A stretch of 64,000 nt of DNA from Micrasema longulum (Eukaryota > Arthropoda > Insecta > Trichoptera > Brachycentridae), in the NCBI GenBank assembly GCA_022494885.1, contig JAGVSM010004555.1, positions 124,001-188,000 on the forward strand, written 5' to 3'. How positions within the stretch are numbered: the first letter of the stretch is position 1; every line of letters starts with the position of its first letter. The translations under genes were made by a program, and so were the position numbers. The notes beneath the pieces were generated by a model, which was given only the letters and a program-made list of their open reading frames with translations, had not been told where the DNA came from and searched no databases. This document shows positions 24,021-33,800 of this stretch, piece after piece.

Positions 24021-24193
24021 GAAATATTTGCGTTCTTGATTTACCCAAATATTTCATCTTTAGAGCCATTTTCAACGAGTTGTAAATAACTCACTACTAG
24101 AAAATGGAAATAAAGTTGGAGTAGAGTGGGATTCGAACCACGGACCGTTGGTCCGTAAGTCCGAAACACTAGACACAGGATCACAACCAGATT
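24021..24193 (-). repeat. SINE family A, copy 3
   Basis: In reverse orientation: tail gaaatatttgcgttcttgat, middle gagttgtaaataactcac, then gtgggattcgaaccacgg (B box) and the A-box region ending tcacaaccag. This is the best-preserved copy. Confidence 0.75.
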
Positions 24194-24842
24194 TAAAGTC
24201 AGTTGCACAAAAAACAGATGAAATGGTGGAAAAAAAATGGATATCGTCGGTGATAAATACCGCGTAACTATTAATTAATTTTTTTAGGCAGGGGATCCTA
24301 AAAAGCGTTCTGTTAATATATTACTTACGATTTTAACCAACCAAAAATAGTACTGGAGTATCAGAAAAACTATTATCATAGAGAGTAAAAATATCAATAA
24401 TTAAAACTAACGGCTCTTAGTCCTTCATAACGAATTTATTTCAGTAAATATTTTCGTAAAAAATACAGGTTTCGCTGTACCAAAGTATCATCGACGATAT
24501 GGGTTATCCAAACATACGAGAAGAGTGAATGTTATTTGGTGTATAAATTTTCACCTCAACCAGCCAATGTCATAAGTCCTATAAATGCCTCTTCCATATT
24601 ATTTTTATAAATGTTAATATTTCAATTTGTATTTATTTGTTAATGAATCGTAAAAGAGCACTCACTTTATGCAAGAATTACTTTAATACTTGAACTATCT
24701 ACAAAAACGAGCTCGTAAAAAATCATATTGCTCAGGCAAATTAATATATAAGTTGACTGTCTTGTAATATACTTGTCGTTCTAGTCATTTCAAATGATGT
24801 CTTAATAAAGATTATGAAAAAGAAACATATTACAGAAAAATA

Positions 24843-27800
24843 ATGACGACTTTAAAAAAAATACTCTGCGTAACTGTTGTGCTGTTCATGGGTAAGTTTA
24901 AAAAAAAAAGGAGTTGCTTTTTTTTATCTCGCTTATTTGGTATAAGGCTCATATCGTACCTTTGGGATAAAAACGACTCAACTAAAAAGATCACCTTTTT
25001 GGGAAATTGCAAAAAAAGAATGTAAATTGTGACACTTTCGTATTCTTTCGACGATTGTTTCGTATTTTTCGAAGTAAGCACCAAATATTTAGTTAAAAAT
25101 TATACCGAAGGCTTTCAGCTATGAATCTATGAAAAAAAAATTATCGTAAGTTTAAACAAGACATTTATTTAATGAGTCATTACTAGATTGAAAAAAAAAA
25201 CAAAAGCACTTCGATAAATAAGATAGTAAGATATTTTTATTAGGTCAGATCAGGTCACCAAACACATGATTTTATTTAATCATGAAATGACCTAAACGTA
25301 AGTCACTAAGATCATCGATAATTTAAATAATAAAATGACATTAACTTAAATAAGTCACTAAGATTATCGGTAAGTCGGAACGAAACAATCACAAAGCTAA
25401 ATTTGTCATTTTAAATTTGAAAAAAATAAAGTAAACATGCCATTTGTATCAGAATAAAATCGACTCAACCGGCTTTCGGTTACTATATGTTTGTCTGCGT
25501 CGCTTCCGTACTGACACGAAATCTAAATTATCAGAGTAATAAGGAGACCGATGTAACGGTTTTGTTCTATTCCCACCCGTATGTTGCGTTTTTTTAAAAT
25601 CAGAAAGATGGATAATGTTTATTGAAGTCGTTTTATGATCTTAACTCATTTAAATATTTTTTTGAGTTAAGTCGTTTTCGTCCTAAAGGTGCGTTATATA
25701 CGGAAAAATAAATGTTGCTTCTAACTACTTCAATTCTAGTGCGAGGATCTGGTGAGATAATCGGCTGTGACTTCGCATTTGCTTTAAGAAGAGAAATGTT
25801 TCAATAAAATTTACGAAATCTACAATTATTATTATCATAGTGGATTATTTTTATATCGCCATTTTCGAAGAGTATAATGTAAAAGGAACAATATAATCGA
25901 AGGGTTTGCAACTGTTAAAACTTACATCAAGCGGAGGTGATACGATTGGCTGGGCCATGCACTGCGGACTGCGGATGTTTCCTGAGAGCCTTAACCACGC
26001 TTGCCTATTTTACAAAGTATCGGGTTCTCGACATCCTGGACGTCCGCTACTAACTGTTCGTCAGCAGTTCATGTCGGAACTACAGGACGCGAACCTGACT
26101 TGGCACAAGAACTGGCAACCGACGGAGAAGCGGAAGGCGGACATGGAATGGCCATGGTGATGATGGGTTTACGACAAAAAAAAATAACGCCTACTGTTTC
26201 TATAAGGCAATCATGTTTGTCGTCATTAGGTATCTAGGCGCTTGTTAATTTGCAATAAAGTAATTAATATTATTAAGTAAATAGTTATAAGCCCAAATAG
26301 GGGATTTTTAAAAAGATAACAAATATGGAGAACAATGTTTTGCCTATGTCCAAATCCTTGTAGACTTATTCTAGGTTTCTTCTTGACAGGATTGTTTTCA
26401 ATACAAGACATCTGTAAGGTTTTGGTAGTTGAGGGTGTTGGAGTTCCTACCCCAGTTAGAGATTTACAGAAAAGACACAAGGTTGCTGTTTAATGCGTAT
26501 TTATTACATGGCAAATAAGATACAGCACTTGGTTGTGTAGCACGAGCGTAGCGGCAATGCTGGGTTGAAGATACTGCACTTGAACTACATGCTTGAACTG
26601 AGTGACTTTGTCGAGCTGAACTGAAGGCTGACTGACTGGCGTTGCCACGCCCTGATGTCTTTTTATAGGCGACGTTCCTTTGCAGTTCATTTTTTCATAG
26701 TAGGGACGATGTGAATGTACTGCATAACGATGCTCCCGATTTATGTGCAAAACTGTTAGAGTTGCATTATATGTGATATTGGATTATATAAAAAATGATG
26801 ACATTGCTTTCTTCGGTCATCACACTATTTCAGGTGAAACTATGAACCCTACACATCTTTAATTTATCCCTTTCCATCAATAGATGTCGCTAGTTTTCTC
26901 CATACTTTTGTTCACTATAATATATTAACACGCATAGGAATGTAATATTCAAACAAAGCACATATAAAGAATGTAAAAATTTCATACGTGGATATAGAAG
27001 TCGACTATGTAAAAAGGTACGCGATGCCAGAAAATTTTGATGAATAGGTATTTGAACACTGTTTTTCTGTCACTCTCTCGCAAATGCCTCTCAAAAACGA
27101 CCAACTTTGCCTAACTAAACTCGACAAAATCGACGTTTCGCTGTCCCATTTTAAGCACTCCAGAACTGAATCGATTTGGTATTTTTTTTAAGAAAAAGTA
27201 TGAGAACAAAATCTTCTGTGCCGGTATTTTTTCCGTTTTTCAAAATTATGTATCGTGTTTGTATACCGTACGCCCGAAGACGGAAGATAAAACTGAGCAC
27301 TTTTTTGGATTTATGGAAGGTGCGAAAATGCTCCCATAATAAACAATTTATCGAAAAAGCAATAGAAACGATAGAGACACGCAAACAGTTAAGTTCTATA
27401 TTACGTAAAAAAGTTATTGCCATAGTGCCATAATTCAGGGAGAAAACACAGGAATACATTTGTATGAAGAAAAGTTAGAAAGCGTTTCCTCTTAAAGGCA
27501 GAATGGTAAATGTCACCTGTAAAGTTGGATACGCGATATATAATTACATGGCGACCTCCGTAGCGTAATGGTTAAGACGCTTATCTCACCCACGGAGGGT
27601 TCAAGGTTCGATTCCCGGTGAAATCACACAAAAAATCTTAAGCGTGGGTGTTTTGAATTGTAACTCACCCATGTATTGAGGTTCAGTGCTACGAGAAATT
27701 TGATATAAATAAATGTTTTCTTACGCGCAATAAAAATAGGAGCATTAAGTTGTACGACGATGTTTCTTGAAAATGTGTGAAAACAATAATAAAAATTATT

Positions 27801-30800
27801 TTGATTAAAAAAAAAACGACTTTGAACAACCTCAGTAGTTCTTCCGAATCAGCCAATGTTAGGGCGTAGTGCTAGATTTCCGGTTTACGGGAAGCCAATC
27901 CACAAATCAGCAGAACTCATCGAAGAGTACTTGTGACGCCACTCGCGGAGTAATTTCAAATTTACGAAATTTTAAAGTATCACAACGCTGATAATACGAC
28001 AGGTACACTGAACTTCCTTATTGGGTCTCCTGGACTGTTGGTGCAAAAAATATACAAATAAAATATAAAACAAGTTATTTTTATTTTTATTTTTAGGAGT
28101 TCACACAGCAGACAGTGTTGCCTTTATTGGAGGTAATCCTTGTACTTGGGGTCCTAGTTTTTGGTGTAGGAATATTACGTAAGTACCTACGTTTAGTGCA
28201 TTAAAATCTACCGTTTCACAAGTTAAACTGTTTCTAAAATGACAGTTCAGAACAGCGTGGTCCAAAAAATTGATACGAGAAACAGCTGGAACATTTTTAC
28301 AAAAATTTATTATTTGGGAAACAGTTCCACAGTTTTATTTTATATTTTTTTATTTTTTTATGGGGAGGAGTGACCACGATTTTGCCCAAGCTCTTTAAAA
28401 CTATTATTTTTGAAAACAGTTTCATTTAATATCCTGGATGGTTTTTTAATAACAAAAACAGTTTAATTTATTATGAAACTGTCGTTAGCTGTTTCGGAAG
28501 AATAACGTTTTTAAAATAACAGTTATAATTTTTTTACCACCTCTGATCAATATAGGCCATTCAACATTCGTACACGCTGAACAGTGCATTTAAATGTATA
28601 ATAAGTACATTTGTTTATACGTGCCCTTGTGTAAGCAGGCGCATATTAATTCTTTATATGAAAGCTTATAGTTACGCACACACTAAGCAAAGGTTATTGA
28701 AGATTTAAATTTGCTGTCCTTTTTTTTTGTTTTCTTTTTTTTCGAAAATATTTTTTTTACCTGAAAAAATATATGAATAATCAATTATTTACGTATCTAT
28801 TTATGTGTCCTGGCGGACAAACGATACAGTTATGTATGTAAAATAGAACCAGAATTGTATGGTAGTAAGTGCGTTCGCCTGCCATTCTTAAGGTCCTGTG
28901 TTCGATTCCTTGTAAGGAGGACGTGAAATGTCTCTAGACTTAGCGGGTAACAAAAATTATTATATGCCAATATATATACTGGACAACGCTGTTCTGCAGC
29001 AGTGAAACTTAAGTATTGGATTTTAAGGTGGTTGGTTCTCCACTGCTATATTATTCGTTGTTATAAGGCTGATCACCTTTCCTTCTATTTAAAACAAATT
29101 AAAACAGTGCCCTAACTATACCTAGGCTGGTAACGCAGCCTAAGTTGAGGCCATCACAGTACTCACACAGATGTAAAGCTTGTATACAGAGTGTTACTTT
29201 TCTGTACAAATTATATTTTTCAACAATATTTTGAGTTTGTCCAAATTTTTGTAGACAAGGACTGGATTTAACACCCTGGGGAGCTGTTAATATTAACATA
29301 CTACAACAGAGATGAAAACCAATTTAGAGAAGGTATAGAAGTCTAGGCATCTACAGGGCTTATGACCTGTCATTGGCTGGTTTAAGTGGCCACTTTACAT
29401 ACGATGTAACATTTACCATTCTGCCCATATTTGAACATCTATATTCCCTCAATTCTTTCATCTGTTGATGTTTGTGAAGTTAAAGAGCTGAAACCTTTAT
29501 TTACGTATACGTCTATATTACCTTCTCTAAAATGTTATTTATCTGTGTTATATGTTAATATTAACAGCTCCCCAGGGAGTTGAACCCAGTCCTTGTTTAC
29601 AAATATTTAGACAAACTCAAAATATTGTTGATAAATCCACCTAGTCCGTGAAGAAGTATAGAAATTGAAAAAATATAATTTTCAGGCGTTGCCTAGTATG
29701 TAGGTGAAATAATTCAATTAGATGAATCTCACCCGCATAAAAAGGGTTTCAGCTCTATAACTTCACAAACATCAACAGATGAAAGAATTGAGGGAATATA
29801 GATGTTCAAATATGGGCAGAATGGTAAATGTTACATCGTATGTAAAGTGGCCACTTAAACCAGCCAATGACAGGTCATAAGCCCTGTAGATGCCTAGACT
29901 TCATATTACCTTCTCTAAAATGTTCTTGGTCTGTGTTGTAATGTGTTAAAATTATATGTTATTAAATTATTATTATTTATTTATAAAAAAAAAAATCAAG
30001 ATGTATTTCATGTCCAACTTGTGGTATATTGGTTAACGCGTTTGGTTATCATGCATAAGATTAACTTAAGTTTTATCTCTGCATACGGGTATTAGTGTGC
30101 ATGGCCTCAACTAAAGTTAATTAACCTGTACCACTGGGTGCGGATAGGGAAATAAAGGTGACGATGAATCTAATTCTTAATAATGTTTTGTTTTTAGTAA
30201 TGCGATGAAATGCAAAACAGTTGATTGGTGCCTGGAAAAAACATGGGTAAACGAGAGTTATGTCAACGAAAGTCCAGAACTAAATTGCAACATTTGTTCA
30301 GATTTAGTCAGATTCTCTAGGGATCAACTGGCTAAATCGAATAACGAGGTTTACTTATTTTATAGTTTTCGTTTTTAATACACAAAAAAAAACAACAACG
30401 CTACCGTACGAAATAGACAACGTTATTCCTATACTAAGGAGCAAATCGATTCCCTAATTCTCTATGGAAATAACTCAAAATAGCTCATTTCGAGTAACCT
30501 GCACCTATTTTATTTAATTTTACTTATTTGTTCTTTTACAATCTATGTAATTCTTTTTTATATTAATGACAGTGTTTGCTAGTCAAATTTGACGGATTTT
30601 TTACTGAAATATGGAAATGGGGTGTTTCTTTACCATCTAGATCTAGCATCATTAACTCAAAATTTTAAGATTTTGAATTATTTCCCTTCTGAACTGGTAT
30701 CGATAATATTGCGTTTCTCTCGACAGTTAAAAAATGGGAGATAATCAAATCACGCTGTCTAAAAATTGTGTTTGTTTTTTTTTATTTTTTTATATTCTGT

Positions 30801-33800
30801 TACCAAAAAAGGACTTACATTTATTTTTATAATAGTATTATAAAAATAAATGTAAGTCCATCCAACATTGGATATTAATGTTACTAAAATATTTAAAAGA
30901 GAGAACTGCTACTACTCTACCGCCGCCACTACAGCAATACCGCTACAGACCGCCACACACGTCTATCCTGGCATACATTCCTAGCTTCTTACACATTCAT
31001 GCATACCCTTCGGTTCTGCCTGCTTTTGACATGACCTGACTTAATATTTTAATTTATCTGATCACGCCACGTCTTCATTGGTTGTCCTCGTCCCACGTTA
31101 CTTTAGAGCTTAAACGAAGCTTAATATTTTTTTTAATGCTATCACATATGATATATTGTAGAATTTTCAAACAAGTCTCCATTGTATTTCAATACACAAT
31201 GCGCCACTAGGTGCGGAAAGGAGAATAATGATGATGAGTAGGTACTTCTCATCTAAATTAATTTTTTAAAATTGGTATTTGTGATGAAATTAATACAGAT
31301 TACTCCATCCCTATTGTCTTATAAAATACAAAATTATAAAAAAAAAGTACGCGGTTATTCCAGGCGCATGCGCATAAAATGAAATTATCTTCTTTTTTTT
31401 ATTCTGGTTTTAAGATAGCGAATAGCGTCATCTATAAAATTTGATACGTACCATGATTTATTTTTAAGGTTTTGGAATCGGTTTAAAGCTGAGCTAAAAA
31501 TTATATATATATTATGTTTCAATGAAATTCATAGATGGCAATAGTAATTGCAATATATAGGTATCCTCTCAAACAAAAAAACTCAAACTTATAAAATTTT
31601 ATTCTTTTTCATCAGCTATCAAAAAGAAAAGAAATCTTATTTTTTTATTGACTGTTATTGTTAAAAACAAAAATTACTTTATTTTTCAATTTTCATTTCA
31701 TAGGTAGAATTCATTAAAAAATTTGAAAGATTTTGTAAACTTCTGGAAATCGATAATGGATGGTGTATTTGCAAACTCTTGGTAACCAAAAGCCTTTCTG
31801 GATTATTGCAAATACTTAAATCTGGAATCAGTGCCCCCTCCATTTGCAAAATAAGTGGTTTGTGCTCTCAAAATGAATGTGTTTGCGATTCTTTTGAAGA
31901 AAAGGTATGTCTCAAAATATTTTGGCCTATTTATATTTCTTCAAATTCTGCTCTTTGTATTCTTTGCCTGTTCTGCGCAATGAATACTAAATATAAAATG
32001 CACATGGGTATATATTATAACAATTACTTATGAAACGGGGGTGAATGGATCCAGCCTGCGGTGGCTTGGAGAAGCGTATCGTCGGAGCTTTTCAGATGTT
32101 GCCATACGGTCCAGGCCCATTGGTAAAGTAGGGCAGCGAAGGACTTGACCCATCCAGTCTCATGGCACTGCAGTACCTAAACAGTATAAGCGTTGTTCTA
32201 GGTGACTCTTAACTTATTTCACGCAGCTTGCATGTAATTATTCAAATACAATGCAAAGATAATTGTAAAATTCAAGCTTTTTTATAGCAATAACTAACCT
32301 CTATTCTTTCGATATTTGGATTATACAAAACAATACATTAAATATATAATTGATAAAACACTTTGTTCTTAGACCATTTGAGTTTATTTTGAAGCACTAG
32401 TAGTTTTGGAAAACACAGATACTTCCACCTACAGGTGTTATTATAAACAAAGCATAAATATACAGAAATTAAAAATCTAAATACTATCAGGAGTGGAAGG
32501 AGCCAAAAAAGAAAAGGGTGGTTTAAATAACGGAATTATTGTAAGTAATGATGAGGGATTTTAAAATATAATATTATTACTTATTATTTTTTCTAATTTT
32601 TTTTTGTGTATTTCTAGATTTTCTAAGCTATTCATCATTTGGCCTTTACTTGTTATAGAACGAAGGAGTTTGATTTCATATGAATCAACAGAATGGTTCA
32701 ATTCCATTATGTGATTGGCGAATTCTGAAAAGGTATTGGATGTGAGCTCGATAAAGTTCTTCAATTCTAATATTTAAATTTCTCGCAGTTTGGCCAATGT
32801 ACTTATGGTTACAATCTCCTCATTAGATTTAGTATAATACGCCTCTTCTATTTAAAATGTCGATTTTTTATTTTGATTTATCAAAAAAAATCCTCAATTA
32901 TTATTTGTATAATACACAGGTTGAATATATGAAGATAAGTTTAGTGATTTTTTTAGTTACTAGACCAGTATATATTTTTTTTTGCCAAGTTTTATCAACT
33001 TCACCATTATTATGTGCTGAATATAGTTATGTCTAACATTTTTTTTAAATTTGTTTTATAATATCTTATTCAAGTTTTTAGTTTATAGTACCAAGAGGCA
33101 TATAAATAAATCGGTTAAGCATAGAACATAAGGTCTTTGAAAGAAATGTAACTATGACTGAATGTAAGATTGTAGTAAATGGAGATAGTTTGAAACAGGT
33201 CGAAGAATTTGTATATCTGGGTAGTATGTTTACTAGAGATGGAAATAAGGACAAGGATATTGAAAGGAGGGTTAGTGCCGGTAACAGAGTTAATGGTGCC
33301 TTAAAGTCTGTCGTAGCAAATAAGTGTCTATCGCAAGAGGCTAAATTAGCAGTTCATAATGGAGTTCTGGTACCAACCCGAATGTATGGAAGCGAAGCAT
33401 GGAGTTGGAAGAAAAGGGACGAAAGTAGACTGAATGCTGTTGAAATGCGATCCCTCAGGCGAATGTGCGGGAAAACAATGTATGATAGGTGCCCTAATGT
33501 CGAAATTAGAGCAGAATGCAAGGCTGAGTTAAGCATTATCGACAAAATTAAGAAAGGTCTTTTGCGATGGTTCGGTCATGTGGAGCGAATGAATGATGAA
33601 AGAACGGCTAAAAAGATTTACGATGCGAATGTGTCCGGTTGTAGGAGTCGAGGAAGGCCGAGAAAGACACGGCATGATCGAGTACAACAAATTCTTGAAA
33701 GTGGTCATGTGAAAAGTCGGAATAATCGACGTGCGTGCATGAGAAGATGTAAGAATGTGAAGGAAGCAAAGGAAGTGTGCCAGGACAGAGTGGTGTGGCG

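Noticed and set aside
26226..26750. Two minus-strand frames of 84 and 86 codons
   Set aside because: They lie mainly within solo LTR 1, and the homologous LTR at 36036 does not keep the frames.
27550..27622. tRNA gene candidate
   Set aside because: A second copy at 36554 shares the downstream body, which shows a SINE rather than a tRNA gene.
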